From: Jiella mangrovi
Lineage (GTDB): Bacteria > Pseudomonadota > Alphaproteobacteria > Rhizobiales > Rhizobiaceae
Direction: 5' to 3'
DNA: 64,000 bases
Assembly: GCF_017815135.1 (NCBI RefSeq)
Contig: NZ_JAGJCF010000003.1
Location: 62,001-126,000, forward strand
A model generated the notes under the pieces. That model ran no database searches, was not told where the DNA came from, and saw only the letters and a program-made list of their open reading frames with translations. The position numbers and the translations under genes were made by a program. This document shows positions 11,456-23,717 of this stretch, piece after piece (positions within the stretch are counted from its first letter, which is position 1; each line of letters begins with the position of its first letter).

Positions 11456-12511
11456 GTGACGGACTTCTTCTCCACCTATGTCTGGCCGGGGCTGATCATT
11501 CTCGGCCAGAGCGTCCTGTTCCTGGTCGTTCTGCTCGTTCTGATCGCCTATATCCTTCTGGCCGACCGCAAGATCTGGGCCGCCGTTCAGATGCGTCGCG
11601 GCCCGAACGTGGTCGGCCCCTGGGGGCTGTTCCAGTCCTTTGCCGATCTTTTGAAGTTCGTCCTGAAGGAGCCGGTCGTTCCGGCAAGTTCCGACAAGGT
11701 GGTCTTCCTTCTGGCGCCGCTGATCGCGGTGACGCTGGCGCTGGCGACCTTCGCGGTCATACCCGTGGCCAATGGCTGGGTGATCGCAAACATCAATATC
11801 GGCATTCTCTACGTCTTCGCCATTTCCTCCCTTGAGGTGTACGGCGTCATCATGGGCGGCTGGGCGTCGAATTCGAAATACGCTTTCCTCGGCGCGCTGC
11901 GCTCGGCGGCGCAGATGGTCTCCTACGAGGTTTCGATCGGTTTCGTCATCGTTACCGTCCTCCTGTGCGTCGGTTCGTTGAACCTCACCGACATCGTGGT
12001 CGCCCAATCCGCCGGCCTCGGGACCATGATCGGCCTGCCAAGCTCGTTCCTCGACTGGCACTGGTTGAGCCTCTTCCCGATGTTCATCGTCTTCTTCATC
12101 TCGGCGCTTGCCGAGACGAACCGGCCACCCTTCGATCTCCCGGAAGCTGAATCGGAACTCGTCGCAGGCTTCATGGTCGAATATGGCTCGACGCCGTACA
12201 TGATGTTCATGCTCGGCGAATATGCCGCCATCACCCTGATGTGCTGCCTGACGACGATCCTGTTCCTGGGTGGCTGGCTGCCGCCTTTCGATTTCATTCC
12301 CTTCACCTGGGTTCCGGGCTTCATCTGGTTCCTTCTGAAGGCTGGCCTCGTCTTCTTCATGTTCGCCATGGTGAAGGCCTTCGTGCCGCGCTATCGCTAC
12401 GATCAGCTGATGCGTCTCGGCTGGAAGGTCTTCCTGCCTCTGTCGCTGGCGATGGTCGTGATCGTCGCCTTCGTCCTGCAGCTTTCGGGCTGGGGTGCGC
12501 CGGGCGCATGA
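11456..12511 (+). CDS. nuoH: NADH-quinone oxidoreductase subunit H
   Basis: Membrane subunit at the junction of the two arms, contributing to the quinone channel. 351 residues and about eight to nine hydrophobic helices. Start GTG 11456, preceded by AAGGGACCGG, gives [19 protein letters not shown]; the longer frame from 11408 overlaps nuoG and is rejected. Signatures are [38 protein letters not shown] and [21 protein letters not shown]. The ATG of the next small gene overlaps the TGA (ATGA). Confidence 0.96.
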   Translation: MTDFFSTYVWPGLIILGQSVLFLVVLLVLIAYILLADRKIWAAVQMRRGPNVVGPWGLFQSFADLLKFVLKEPVVPASSDKVVFLLAPLIAVTLALATFAVIPVANGWVIANINIGILYVFAISSLEVYGVIMGGWASNSKYAFLGALRSAAQMVSYEVSIGFVIVTVLLCVGSLNLTDIVVAQSAGLGTMIGLPSSFLDWHWLSLFPMFIVFFISALAETNRPPFDLPEAESELVAGFMVEYGSTPYMMFMLGEYAAITLMCCLTTILFLGGWLPPFDFIPFTWVPGFIWFLLKAGLVFFMFAMVKAFVPRYRYDQLMRLGWKVFLPLSLAMVVIVAFVLQLSGWGAPGA

Positions 12512-12720
12512 CTGTCGATCCGGGTGTCCTGGGCGGCCTCGCCGGTCTCGTCGTGGGCCTCGTCGATTTTTACGTGATCGGCGCCGTGGTGGACCGGATG
12601 CAGCGCGAGCGACCGGCCGAACGGCTCGGGGCAAAGACGGCGCTGAATGTCGCCCGGATCTCGCAGTTGATCCTGTTTCCGGTGATGGGCTGGTTCGTCG
12701 GCCAGACCATCGCCTCGTAA
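12508..12720 (+). CDS. Small two-helix membrane protein between nuoH and nuoI
   Basis: A 70-residue protein with two hydrophobic segments (about 6-28, [21 protein letters not shown], and 53-68, [17 protein letters not shown]) separated by a basic, charged loop ([16 protein letters not shown]), so probably a hairpin in the inner membrane. It starts with ATG overlapping the nuoH stop by four bases, so it is translationally coupled, and ends 27 bases before nuoI. I know no characterised function. Its position beside NuoH makes an accessory subunit or assembly factor of complex I an attractive, untested guess. Confidence 0.8.
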   Translation: MTVDPGVLGGLAGLVVGLVDFYVIGAVVDRMQRERPAERLGAKTALNVARISQLILFPVMGWFVGQTIAS

Positions 12721-12747
12721 AGTTCAAGGAGGGGGAGGGCGAAGCCC

Positions 12748-13239
12748 ATGTCCCAGATTGCCCAGACCGTCCGTTCGTTGTTTCTGATCGAATTCGTGAA
12801 GGCGTTCGGCCTTTCGATGCGATATTTCTTCGCGCCGAAGGCGACGGTGAACTATCCCTTCGAGAAGGGCCCGGTTTCACCACGTTTTCGCGGCGAGCAT
12901 GCCCTGCGGCGCTATCCGAACGGCCAGGAGCGGTGTATCGCATGCAAGCTGTGCGAGGCGATCTGCCCGGCACAGGCGATCACCATCGAAGCCGGCCCGC
13001 GCCGCAACGACGGCACCCGCCGCACGATCCGCTACGACATCGACATGGTGAAGTGCATCTATTGCGGCTTCTGCCAGGAGGCCTGCCCGGTCGATGCCAT
13101 CGTCGAGGGGCCGAACTTCGAATTCGCGACCGAAACCCGCGAAGAGCTCTACTACGACAAGGAAAAGCTCCTCGCGAACGGTGATCGCTGGGAGCGCGAG
13201 CTTGCTCGCAACATTGCGCTCGACGCGCCCTACCGCTAA
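12748..13239 (+). CDS. nuoI: NADH-quinone oxidoreductase subunit I
   Basis: Ferredoxin-like subunit holding two [4Fe-4S] clusters that bridge NuoG and NuoB. 163 residues with two complete CxxCxxCxxxCP motifs: Cys63/66/69/73 ([12 protein letters not shown]) and Cys103/106/109/113 ([12 protein letters not shown]). The N-terminal amphipathic helix ([17 protein letters not shown]) anchors it to the membrane arm. A good GGAGGGGGAGG-type ribosome site precedes the start. A 104-base gap follows before nuoJ. Confidence 0.97.
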   Translation: MSQIAQTVRSLFLIEFVKAFGLSMRYFFAPKATVNYPFEKGPVSPRFRGEHALRRYPNGQERCIACKLCEAICPAQAITIEAGPRRNDGTRRTIRYDIDMVKCIYCGFCQEACPVDAIVEGPNFEFATETREELYYDKEKLLANGDRWERELARNIALDAPYR

Positions 13240-13343
13240 TCGGGCGGCGTCGCGGCGAGTGGGGACCGGCGGAACGAGTCGGTCGCTGACGATCAAACGA
13301 TGCGGCAAGCCTGCCGCGTACAGGACATGAGGGGAGCCCGAGA

Positions 13344-13961
13344 ATGCTCGGCCTTCAGGCATTCTTTTTCTATATTTTCGCGTTCATCGCCGTGGGCGGT
13401 GCGCTCATGGTCGTGTTCGCGCGCAACCCGGTCCATTCGGTCCTGTTCCTGATTCTGACCTTCGTCGCTGCGGCGGGGCTGTTTCTTCTGGCGGGCGCCG
13501 AGTTCCTGGCGCTGATCCTGATCGTGGTCTATGTCGGCGCGGTCGCGATCCTGTTCCTCTTCGTCGTCATGATGCTCGATCTCGATCTCGGGCAGATGAA
13601 GAAGGGGGCGCTGAGATACGCACCCTTCGGGCTGATCATCGGTCTCGTTCTCCTGGCCGAGTTGATCATCGCGGCGACCGGCGGGGCCTATCACCCCGAA
13701 CTCTCGCAGACGACGGCGCTGCCGATGCAGCCGCTCTACGAATTGTCGAACATCAATGCCCTCGGCTCGGTGCTCTACACCCGCTACATCCTCTTCTTCC
13801 AGCTGGCGGGCCTGATCCTCTTCGTCGCGATGGTCGGAGCGATCGTTCTGACGCTTCGCCACAAGGAAGGCATCAAGCGCCAGTCGATCTCCGCCCAGAA
13901 CGCGCGGAACCCCGCAACGGCCATCGAGATCCGCAAGGTCGAGAGCGGCCGGGGCCTCTGA
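13344..13961 (+). CDS. nuoJ: NADH-quinone oxidoreductase subunit J
   Basis: Membrane-arm subunit of 205 residues with five hydrophobic helices; the third carries the conserved [21 protein letters not shown] with its pi-bulge region. The start ATG at 13344 follows GAGGGGAGCCCGAGA. C-terminal [18 protein letters not shown] is cytoplasmic and rhizobial in flavour. Followed at 22 bases by nuoK. Confidence 0.96.
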   Translation: MLGLQAFFFYIFAFIAVGGALMVVFARNPVHSVLFLILTFVAAAGLFLLAGAEFLALILIVVYVGAVAILFLFVVMMLDLDLGQMKKGALRYAPFGLIIGLVLLAELIIAATGGAYHPELSQTTALPMQPLYELSNINALGSVLYTRYILFFQLAGLILFVAMVGAIVLTLRHKEGIKRQSISAQNARNPATAIEIRKVESGRGL

Positions 13962-13983
13962 GGGACAAGGAACGAGAAAAGCC

Positions 13984-14292
13984 ATGGAAATCGGTCTCGG
14001 CCATTACCTGACAGTCGCGGCGATCCTGTTCGTCACCGGCGTCTTCGGCATCTTCATGAACCGCAAGAACATCATCACGATCCTGATGTCGGTAGAGCTG
14101 ATCCTGCTGTCGGTGAACATCAACATGGTGGCCTTCTCGGCCTTTCTCGGCGATCTCGTCGGCCAGGTTTTTGCGTTGTTCATCCTGACGGTGGCAGCCG
14201 CAGAGGCCGCCATCGGCCTCGCCATTCTGGTCGTCTTCTTCCGTAATCGCGGCTCGATCGCCGTCGACGACGTCAACACGATGAAAGGCTGA
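13984..14292 (+). CDS. nuoK: NADH-quinone oxidoreductase subunit K
   Basis: Small antiporter-like membrane subunit of 102 residues with three helices. The buried glutamates needed for proton translocation are present in [15 protein letters not shown] (first Glu) and [14 protein letters not shown] (second Glu). A ribosome site AAGGAACGAGAAAAGCC precedes the ATG. The family length is about 100 residues. It ends five bases before the nuoL start. Confidence 0.97.
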   Translation: MEIGLGHYLTVAAILFVTGVFGIFMNRKNIITILMSVELILLSVNINMVAFSAFLGDLVGQVFALFILTVAAAEAAIGLAILVVFFRNRGSIAVDDVNTMKG

Positions 14293-14297
14293 TCGCG

Positions 14298-16306
<2,009 letters not shown>

Positions 16307-16307
<1 letters not shown>

Positions 16308-17821
16308 TGACAGACTGGCCGATCCTCTCGACCGTCACCTTCCTGCCGCTGGTGGGCGCGATCCTGATCCTGTTCATCAAGGACGACAACGAGCTCGCGC
16401 GGCGCAACGTGCGCAATGTCGCGCTCCTGACGACGGTGTTCACCTTCATCGTCTCGCTGTGGATCTGGATCGACTTCGATCCCGCCGATCCCGGCTTCCA
16501 GATGGTCGAACGGGCCGACTGGATCGGTGGCGGCATCACCTATCACATGGGCGTCGACGGCATTTCGATGCTGTTCGTCATCCTGACGACCTTCCTGATG
16601 CCGCTTTGCGTGCTCGCCAGCTTCGAGTCCGTCAAGGTGCGGGTCAAGGACTACATGATCGCCTTCCTCGTGCTGGAAACGCTGGTCATCGGTGTCTTCT
16701 GTTCGCTCGATCTCGTCCTCTTCTACATCTTCTTCGAGGGCGGCCTGATCCCGATGTTCCTGATCATCGGCGTTTGGGGCGGCAAGCGCCGCATCTATGC
16801 GAGCTACAAGTTCTTCCTCTACACCTTCCTCGGCTCGGTGCTGATGCTGATCGCCATCATGGCGATGTACTGGAACGCCGGCACGAGTTCGATCCCCGAG
16901 CTTCTGCAGCACAAGTTTCCGGCCTCGATGCAGACCTGGCTCTGGCTCGCCTTCTTCGCATCCTTCGCTGTGAAGATGCCGATGTGGCCGGTCCACACCT
17001 GGCTGCCCGACGCTCACGTCGAGGCGCCGACGGCAGGTTCGGTGATCCTCGCCGGCATTCTCCTGAAGCTCGGCGGCTACGGCTTCATCCGCTTCTCCCT
17101 GCCGATGTTCCCGATCGCCTCGGCCGATTTCGCGCCCTTCGTCTTCACGCTCTCGGTCGTCGCGATCATCTACACGTCGCTGGTCGCTTTGATGCAGGAG
17201 GACATCAAGAAGCTGATCGCCTATTCCTCGGTCGCCCATATGGGCTTCGTGACGATGGGCATCTTCGCCGCCAACGAGCAGGGCGTACAGGGCGCGATCT
17301 TCCAGATGCTGTCGCACGGCCTCGTCTCCGGGGCGCTGTTCCTGTGCGTCGGCGTCGTCTACGATCGCATGCACACCCGTGACATCGCGGCCTATGGCGG
17401 CCTGGTGAACCGCATGCCCCATTACGCCGTCGTGATGCTGATCTTCACCATGGCGAATGTCGGCTTGCCGGGGACGTCCGGCTTCGTCGGCGAGTTCCTG
17501 ACGCTGATCGGCGTCTATCAGGTGAACAGCTGGGTCGCGATCTTCGCGACGACGGGCGTCATCCTGTCCGCCGGCTATGCCCTGTGGCTCTATCGCCGGG
17601 TCATCTTCGGCGCGCTCGAGAAGGAAAGCCTGCGCTCGATCCTCGATCTTTCGGGGCGCGAGAAGCTGCTGCTGTATCCGCTCGTCGCGCTGGTGATCTT
17701 CTTCGGCGTCTATCCGATGCCGGTCTTCGACGTGACGGCGGCCTCGGTGGAGAACCTCGTCAACGGTTACACGGCGGCGCTTGACGCAGCCAACAGCGGA
17801 TCGGTCGCCGCGCTTCACTGA
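16307..17821 (+). CDS. nuoM: NADH-quinone oxidoreductase subunit M
   Basis: Antiporter-like proton-pumping subunit of 504 residues with 14 hydrophobic helices. Signatures are [18 protein letters not shown], the helix [37 protein letters not shown] with the pump Lys/His residues, and [18 protein letters not shown]. Translational coupling to nuoL is through ATGA. A 117-base gap precedes nuoN. Confidence 0.96.
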
Positions 17822-17938
17822 CCGCGACCCAACAACGGACGGGGCGGTCTGGCCGCCTCGCCATGACGACCATTGGAATATCCGCGTCGTGCCAAAGCCG
17901 GCGGGGATGTCAAACCTAAGCTTCGAGGCCGTAAGCCC

Positions 17939-19381
17939 ATGATGCCCGATATGCTCTCAAGCAGCCTTCAGATCGCCGCGCCGGAGCTGATCCTTGCGAT
18001 CGGCGCGATGATCCTCCTGATGATCGGCGTCTTCATGGGTGAGAAGAGCGCGCAGACGATCACGGGTCTATCCGTCGCCGTCATCATCATCGCGGCGCTC
18101 TGGCTGATCCTGGTCACGCCGCTCGGTGTCGGCTTCGGCGGCTCCTTCGTTCTCGATCCCTTTGCCCGCTTCATGAAGATCCTCGTCCTCATCGGCTCGG
18201 CCGCGGCGGTGATCATGTCGGTGGGCTTTGCTGAAAGCGAGCGCTTCAACCGCTTCGAGTTCCCGGTCCTCGTGCTGCTTTCCACGACCGGAATGATGAT
18301 GATGGTCTCCGCCGGGGACATGATCGCGCTCTATCTCGGCCTCGAACTGCAGTCGCTGGCGATCTACGTGCTTGCGGCCATCAACCGGGATTCGGTTCGC
18401 TCGACCGAAGCCGGCCTGAAATATTTCGTCCTCGGCGCGCTGTCCTCCGGCATGCTGCTTTACGGCGCTTCGATGGTCTACGGCTTCACCGGTCACATCG
18501 AGTTCACGCAGATCGCGGCCGTCGCCGCCGAGAGCGGCCGTTCGGTCGGTCTCATCGTCGGCCTCGTCTTCGTCCTGGCCGGTCTCGCCTTCAAGATCTC
18601 CGCCGTGCCGTTCCACATGTGGACGCCCGACGTCTACGAGGGTGCGCCGACGCCGATCACCGCCTTTCTTGCCGGTGCGCCGAAGATCGCGGCGATGGCG
18701 CTCCTCACGCGCTTCACCGTGCAGGGCTTCGAGCCGCTGTCGGACCAGTGGCAGCAGGTGATCGTCTTCATCTCCATCGCCTCGATGGCCTTCGGTGCCT
18801 TCGCCGCCATCGGCCAGCACAATATCAAGCGCCTGATGGCCTATTCCTCGATTGCCCACATGGGCTACGCGCTGGTCGGCCTGGCGGCGGCCAATACGGA
18901 GGGTGTGCGCGGCGTCCTCATCTACATGACCGTCTATCTGATGATGACGCTGGGCACCTTCGCGGTCATTCTCGCCATGCGTCGGCGCGACGGCATGGTG
19001 GAGGAAATCGACGATCTGTCGGGCCTGTCGCAGACCAATCCGATGATGGCGCTGTTCCTGACCGTGATGATGCTGTCGCTCGCCGGCCTGCCGCCGCTCG
19101 CCGGCTTCATCGGCAAGTACTTCGTCTTCATGGCGGCGGTCCATGCCGGGCTCTGGCCGCTGGCGATCATCGGCGTGCTCGCCTCTGTCGTCGGCCTCTT
19201 CTACTATCTGCGCATCGTCAAGACGATGTGGTTCGACGAGCCGGCGGAGGCCTTCGTGCCGATGGCGATCGAGCTGCGTGCGGTTCTGTGGGTGACCGGG
19301 CTTGTCGTGTTTCCCGTCTATATCTTCGTCAGCGGGCCGATCTTTGCTGCGGCCGAGGCCGCGGCCAAGACATTCTTCTGA
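17939..19381 (+). CDS. nuoN: NADH-quinone oxidoreductase subunit N
   Basis: Third antiporter-like subunit, 480 residues from ATG 17939; the frame opens at 17873 but the upstream residues are hydrophilic and unlike the family, and ATG 17942 or 17951 are also possible. Motifs are [49 protein letters not shown] and [21 protein letters not shown]. Last gene of the complex I set; birA starts two bases after its stop, so transcription very likely runs on. Confidence 0.96.
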   Translation: MMPDMLSSSLQIAAPELILAIGAMILLMIGVFMGEKSAQTITGLSVAVIIIAALWLILVTPLGVGFGGSFVLDPFARFMKILVLIGSAAAVIMSVGFAESERFNRFEFPVLVLLSTTGMMMMVSAGDMIALYLGLELQSLAIYVLAAINRDSVRSTEAGLKYFVLGALSSGMLLYGASMVYGFTGHIEFTQIAAVAAESGRSVGLIVGLVFVLAGLAFKISAVPFHMWTPDVYEGAPTPITAFLAGAPKIAAMALLTRFTVQGFEPLSDQWQQVIVFISIASMAFGAFAAIGQHNIKRLMAYSSIAHMGYALVGLAAANTEGVRGVLIYMTVYLMMTLGTFAVILAMRRRDGMVEEIDDLSGLSQTNPMMALFLTVMMLSLAGLPPLAGFIGKYFVFMAAVHAGLWPLAIIGVLASVVGLFYYLRIVKTMWFDEPAEAFVPMAIELRAVLWVTGLVVFPVYIFVSGPIFAAAEAAAKTFF

Positions 19382-19383
19382 CG

Positions 19384-20232
19384 GTGACGGCGGGTTTCGC
19401 TCTTTCTCCAACGGCGCTTGGTGACGGGTTCCGGATCGAATCCTTCACCGAGGTCGGCTCGACCAATCAGGTCGCGCTCGAGCGGGCCGGGCAAGGTGAT
19501 CCCGGCAAGATCTGGCTCGTCACCGGTCATCAGACCGGGGGGCGGGGTCGGCGCGGCCGACCCTGGGATGGACGACCCGGCAATCTTGCCGCAACGCTTC
19601 TCCTGCGTCCGAAGGTCGAACTTGCGACGGCGGCTTCGCTCGGCTTCGTGGCCGCTCTCGGCCTGCGCGACGCGCTCCAAGCGGTGATGCCGAGCCGGTC
19701 TGTCTCCATCGTTCCCGATGGCGGAGATCTTCGCGGCGGCGGGCGCTTTGCCCTGAAATGGCCGAACGATGTTCTCGCCGACGGGGCGAAGGTCTCCGGC
19801 ATCCTGCTGGAAACAGCCCAGGGGGGCAGGGACGGTCTGGCTGTGGCCATCGGCATCGGTGTCAACGTCGTCGATCACCCCCGCGACACGCCCTATCCGG
19901 CGACCGACCTTTCTGCGATGGGAGCGGGCTGTTCGGCCTCCGACCTCTTCTTTGCTCTCAGCGACGCCTTCGTCGACAATCTCCGGCTCTGGCAGGACGG
20001 GCGTGGCATGTCCGCCGTGCGCGACAAATGGCTCCAGGGTGCAACCGGCCTCGGCTCGCAGATTGCGGTCGATCTCGGCGGAAGGATCGTGCGAGGGGTG
20101 TTTGAAACCATCGACTCGGACTGCCATCTGGTGGTTCGTGGGCAGGATGGCGAAGAGACGAGAATTGCGGCGGGGGATGTCCATTTCGGCGCGGTCGCGT
20201 CGGCCAGAAATTTCAAGGCAGAGGCTCGATGA
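19384..20232 (+). CDS. birA: Biotin--[acetyl-CoA-carboxylase] ligase
   Basis: Attaches biotin to the carboxyl-carrier protein via biotinyl-AMP. 282 residues. The catalytic motifs are VTGHQTGGRGRRGRPWDGRPGN (biotinyl-AMP loop, around residues 42-63) and ALKWPNDVLADGAKVSGILLE. There is no N-terminal helix-turn-helix, so this is the monofunctional type that does not repress biotin genes. Start GTG 19384 is chosen because the ligase domain begins just after and nuoN ends at 19381; the Shine-Dalgarno is weak, suggesting coupling to nuoN. The stop overlaps rnj by four bases. Confidence 0.93.
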   Translation: MTAGFALSPTALGDGFRIESFTEVGSTNQVALERAGQGDPGKIWLVTGHQTGGRGRRGRPWDGRPGNLAATLLLRPKVELATAASLGFVAALGLRDALQAVMPSRSVSIVPDGGDLRGGGRFALKWPNDVLADGAKVSGILLETAQGGRDGLAVAIGIGVNVVDHPRDTPYPATDLSAMGAGCSASDLFFALSDAFVDNLRLWQDGRGMSAVRDKWLQGATGLGSQIAVDLGGRIVRGVFETIDSDCHLVVRGQDGEETRIAAGDVHFGAVASARNFKAEAR

Positions 20233-21905
20233 ACAACGAAAACAAGAACGACGAACTGGTCTTCTGCCCTCTCGGTGGTCTCGGCGAGATCGGCATGAAT
20301 TTCGCGCTCTACGGCTTCGGCCCCGAGGCGGATCGCGAGTGGATCATTGTCGATTGCGGGGTCTCCTTTGCCGGCCCCGACATGCCCGGCGTGGATCTGG
20401 TGCTGCCGGATATCCGCTTCATCACCGAACAGCGGCTGAAGCTGAAGGGCATCGTCATCACCCATGCCCATGAGGATCACTACGGCGCTCTGCTCGACCT
20501 GTGGCCCCGGCTAAAGGTGCCTGTCTACGCCACCGCCTTCTCGGCCTCGCTTCTGGCCGCAAAGCGCGAGGGCGAGGCGGGTGCGCCGAAGATCCCGGTA
20601 ACGCTGTTCAAGGCGGGGGACCGGTTTTCGGTCGGGGCCTTCGAGATCGAGGCGGTGAACGTCACCCATTCCATTCCGGAGCCTGTCGCGCTGGCGATCC
20701 GCACGCCGGCGGGAACGGTGCTCCATACCGGCGACTGGAAGATCGACGCGACGCCGGTGCTCGGCGCGCCCACCGACGAGGCGCGGCTGCGAGCGATCGG
20801 CGACGAGGGCGTTCTTGCCATGATCGCCGATTCGACCAATGCCATGCGAGACGGCATCAGCCCCTCCGAGCGCGAGGTTTCGGCGTCACTGGCCAAGATC
20901 ATCGCGGATGCGCCGGGCCGCGTGGCGGTGACGACCTTCTCTTCCAATGTCGGGCGTATCCGTGCCGTGGCCGAGGCCGCGCGCGATGCCGGTCGCCAGG
21001 TGCTGCTGATGGGGCGCTCCATGCGCCGCGTCGTCGATGTCGCCGACGAACTCGAATATCTGGAAGGTCTGCCGCCGTTCCTGACGGAGCAGGATTTCGG
21101 TTACATTCCCCGCGAAAAGGCGGTGATCATCCTCACCGGCAGTCAGGGCGAGCCGCGCGCCGCGCTGGCGCGTCTTTCCCGCGACGAGCACCCTGCGGTC
21201 AGCCTTTCGAAGGGCGACATGGTGATCTTCTCGTCGCGCTCCATCCCCGGCAACGAAAAGGGGATCATCGAGATCAAGAACGCGCTGATCGATCGCGGGA
21301 TCAGGGTTCTGGAGGACAACGAAGCGCTCGTCCACGTTTCCGGTCATCCGCGCCGCAGCGAGATGAAGGCGATGTACGACTGGGTGCGGCCGCAGATCGC
21401 GATCCCGGCCCATGGCGAGGCGGCGCATCTCGTGGCGCATGAAAAACTCGCCCGCGAGGCCGGCGTCGAGACCGTGGTCTCGATCCGCAACGGCGCGATG
21501 GTCCGTCTGTCGCCGGGGCCTGCGACGGTCATCGACGAGGTGCCGGTCGGACGGCTCTACAAGGATGGCCGGCTGATCGGAACGCCCGAGGAGATGGGCA
21601 TCGTCGAGCGGCGGCGCCTGTCCTTCGTGGGCCATGTGAGCGTCCATGTCGAGATGACCGCCAAGCTCGCACTTCGCGACGATCCGGAGATGGTGATTCT
21701 CGGGCTGCCGCAGGCGGACGAGGAGGGCGACGAGATGGAGGACATCCTCGCCGACGCCGCCGTCGACGCCTTCGAGAGCATTCCGCCGAAGCGCCGGGGT
21801 GACATCGAGACGGTTCGCGAGGCCGTCCGCCGGGCGGTGCGTTTCGCCGCCGCCGATGTCTGGGGCAAGAAGCCGATCGTGACGGTGTTCGTGTCGAAGC
21901 CATAA
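20229..21905 (+). CDS. rnj: Ribonuclease J
   Basis: Metallo-beta-lactamase/beta-CASP ribonuclease with 5'-3' exonuclease and endonuclease activity, used in alphaproteobacteria for rRNA and mRNA maturation. 558 residues. The zinc-site motif THAHEDHYG is at residues 78-86, with further metal ligands in VLHTGDWKID and MIADSTNAM. The beta-CASP domain follows (ILTGSQGEPRAALARLSRDEH, then FSSRSIPGNEKG, HVSGHPRRSEMKAMY, PAHGEAAHL), and a C-terminal oligomerisation domain ends in DVWGKKPIVTVFVSKP. Starts within the birA stop. Confidence 0.96.
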   Translation: MNNENKNDELVFCPLGGLGEIGMNFALYGFGPEADREWIIVDCGVSFAGPDMPGVDLVLPDIRFITEQRLKLKGIVITHAHEDHYGALLDLWPRLKVPVYATAFSASLLAAKREGEAGAPKIPVTLFKAGDRFSVGAFEIEAVNVTHSIPEPVALAIRTPAGTVLHTGDWKIDATPVLGAPTDEARLRAIGDEGVLAMIADSTNAMRDGISPSEREVSASLAKIIADAPGRVAVTTFSSNVGRIRAVAEAARDAGRQVLLMGRSMRRVVDVADELEYLEGLPPFLTEQDFGYIPREKAVIILTGSQGEPRAALARLSRDEHPAVSLSKGDMVIFSSRSIPGNEKGIIEIKNALIDRGIRVLEDNEALVHVSGHPRRSEMKAMYDWVRPQIAIPAHGEAAHLVAHEKLAREAGVETVVSIRNGAMVRLSPGPATVIDEVPVGRLYKDGRLIGTPEEMGIVERRRLSFVGHVSVHVEMTAKLALRDDPEMVILGLPQADEEGDEMEDILADAAVDAFESIPPKRRGDIETVREAVRRAVRFAAADVWGKKPIVTVFVSKP

Positions 21906-21975
21906 GGCTTCGCCAGCCGGAATTCAGCCGCAGCGCCTTACGATGCGCTGCCGGCCAAGCGGGAGGACTGTTTCG

Positions 21976-22380
21976 ATGCTCATGCGTCTCAACCACGTCG
22001 CGCTCGCCGTCCCGGACCTTCACGCTGCCGCGGCGACCTATCGCAGCATGCTCGGCGCGAGTGTGTCGGCGCCGCGAGCGTTGCCTGAGCACGGCGTCAG
22101 CGTCGTCTTCGTCGAGCTGGAGAACACCAAGATCGAGCTGCTCGAGCCGCTGGGTGAGAATTCCCCGATCGCGGCCTTTCTCGCCAAAAACCCGAATGGC
22201 GGCATGCATCATCTGTGTTACGAGGTCGCCGACATCCTCGCCGCGCGGGATCACCTTGTGGCCTCCGGGGCGAGGGTGCTCGGCGACGGCGAGCCGAAGA
22301 TCGGCGCCCATGGCAAGCCCGTGCTGTTCCTTCATCCAGGCGATGTCCACGGGACGCTGACGGAACTGGAACAGATCTAG
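21976..22380 (+). CDS. mce: Methylmalonyl-CoA epimerase
   Basis: Interconverts (S)- and (R)-methylmalonyl-CoA in the propionyl-CoA to succinyl-CoA route. 134 residues of the vicinal-oxygen-chelate fold, two paired beta-alpha-beta-beta-beta modules. Metal ligands are visible as the His of RLNHVALAVPDL (His7), the His of NGGMHHLCYEV and the Glu of HGTLTELEQI, with the catalytic-type Glu in ENTKIELLEPLG. Start ATG 21976 (or 21982) gives the family N-terminus; the frame upstream is not conserved in type. Likely co-transcribed with rnj. Confidence 0.93.
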   Translation: MLMRLNHVALAVPDLHAAAATYRSMLGASVSAPRALPEHGVSVVFVELENTKIELLEPLGENSPIAAFLAKNPNGGMHHLCYEVADILAARDHLVASGARVLGDGEPKIGAHGKPVLFLHPGDVHGTLTELEQI

Positions 22381-22494
22381 CCCTGCCGCGGTCCATATCC
22401 CCGTGTTGCCCGGCGCCGAGGGGCAGGCCTTGCCCCGCGTTCTTCAGATCGCCAAATCGGCGCGCCGGGCGCCCTGCGGCCGATCGCACGCAGA

Positions 22495-22573
22495 AAGGAC
22501 GCTGTGAGTGTCCAGACCGACGCGTCGCGCTTTCCGAAAAGCGATTCCGATTTTCGGGCCGATGCTGTAGGCC
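22495..22573 (+). repeat. 79-bp dispersed intergenic repeat, copy A
   Basis: Same length and clearly homologous to 31215-31293. Both begin AAAGGACGCT and end GGGCCGATGCxGTAGGC. The core is an imperfect inverted repeat CCGAAAAxCG-ATTC-CGATTTTCGG that would fold into a stem-loop. It lies between mce and the DUF1467 gene, downstream of a plus-strand gene, like copy B. Confidence 0.75.
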
Positions 22574-22642
22574 TGATAGCCACGAAGAGCATGGCGGCGC
22601 GCGCGGGAGAGAGCGAAGCGTCGCCGCCGGGAGGAGGGTTTC

Positions 22643-22909
22643 ATGGGCATCATTTCAGGCCTGGCGGTCTATTTCATCATCTGGTGGACGACGCTCTTCG
22701 TCGTCCTGCCGCTCGGCCACCAGTCCCAGCACGAGGCGGGCGACAGGGCGCTCGGCACGGCCGAAAGCGCTCCCGTCAATGCGCGCATGGGTTTCAAGGT
22801 TCTCGTGACAACGATCCTCGCCTCGATCGTGTTTGCGGCGTTCTACGTCGTCACTCAGGTCTGGGGCCTGGGCCCGGACGACTTGCCCCATGTCATTCCC
22901 GGGACCTGA
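22643..22909 (+). CDS. DUF1467 family membrane protein
   Basis: An 88-residue inner-membrane protein with two hydrophobic helices (about 4-26, ISGLAVYFIIWWTTLFVVLP, and 52-72, LVTTILASIVFAAFYVVTQV) and the DUF1467 hallmark FIIWWTTLFVVLPLGHQSQ in the first. A strong ribosome site GGGAGGAGGG precedes the ATG. DUF1467 genes commonly follow mce or precede proS in Rhizobiales. Function unknown. Confidence 0.88.
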   Translation: MGIISGLAVYFIIWWTTLFVVLPLGHQSQHEAGDRALGTAESAPVNARMGFKVLVTTILASIVFAAFYVVTQVWGLGPDDLPHVIPGT

Positions 22910-23147
22910 CGAGCGCGCCGCACGACCTGCGGCTGAAAGCCACGCTCATGTCCCGAGGTCTGGCTGTCCGACGAGCGTTGCGTTCATCGCATATTGCTCA
23001 GTAGCGGGTCGTTCACGTTCGAAACGACGCGAATACGCGATCGAATGCAGTCGTGTGATGCATCCGTTTGTGGCGGTCTGAGGGATGCCCGAAAAACCCG
23101 CTGGTCGCGCTGTTCGCTGACCAGGCGGTCATGCTCAAAAATTGGAC

Positions 23148-23176
23148 AAAAAAAATGCAAGGCTTTCGCCTTGCAT
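23148..23176 (-). terminator. Intrinsic (Rho-independent) terminator on the minus strand
   Basis: A perfect inverted repeat, ATGCAAGGC (23155-23163), loop TTTC, GCCTTGCAT (23168-23176). On the minus strand the hairpin is followed directly by eight T residues, the classic intrinsic terminator. On the plus strand it has no U-tract, so it works for minus-strand transcription. Confidence 0.85.
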
Positions 23177-23300
23177 CCAATTCGCGCGCCTGGATTTCAC
23201 GCCGGACTACGCCGGGGCTGCGGTTTGAGCCGCGCCGGAAATCACGTCCTCCCAAGACTAGACCGCTAAATTTCGCGCCATTCATGGCACGCTTTTTATG
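23148..23300 (-). ncRNA. Candidate small RNA, minus strand, ending in an intrinsic terminator
   Basis: On the minus strand a helix GATTTC (23243-23238) pairs with GAAATC (23198-23193). Inside it are a hairpin GCGG-CTCAAA-CCGC (23233-23220) and a CCGG-CGTAGT-CCGG hairpin (about 23214-23203). About 16 bases further on comes a perfect 9-bp terminator hairpin with a U-tract. Nothing on the minus strand to the right is a gene before proS (which is plus-strand), so the terminator has no protein-gene client. The 5' end is a guess from where the structure starts; no promoter was fixed and no known RNA family was recognised. Confidence 0.5.
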
Positions 23301-23717
23301 CGGCCGAACGTTACCGTCCGATAACCGACTTGTCACGTGAAAATTTACGGGACTGACAGAAAGTGATCTGAGCCGTCACATTTGCTCCTGAACGAACGCT
23401 CAGCCACGATGAAGGCGGCTGGCCGTCGGTTGGCGTCGTCGGCATTCTGAGGCATGACATGTTCGCTGCCGTAAGAACGGCCCGGGGGCTGCGAGGATCG
23501 TCATCATCGTGTGGCCGCGATTACAGGGTTTGTCTCATCGCTCTCGCCGATCGCCGTGCGGTCATTTTGGAACAGGCGGGCGAGGGCCGTTCGGCGACAG
23601 GACGCCGACGGAGGGCGGGGGGCTCGAAAATCCCGTCTTTTCATCACCGGTACGACCGGTTAAGAGCCGGTCCAGTGCGTGCTTTGCGCAAAATCTCTCG
23701 ATCTGATCGGACCACGG

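Larger units (their letters stand above)
22910..23717. other. 808-base gap before proS; no protein gene, holds a structured RNA candidate
   Basis: No credible protein-coding gene on either strand. The region is less GC-rich than its surroundings between about 23130 and 23400. It contains the minus-strand terminator and folded segment described separately at 23148-23300. The last 300 bases should carry the proS promoter, not identified. A poly-A/T stretch and several short AT-rich runs (CTTTTTATGC, AAAATTTACGG) sit at 23290-23350. Confidence 0.5.
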
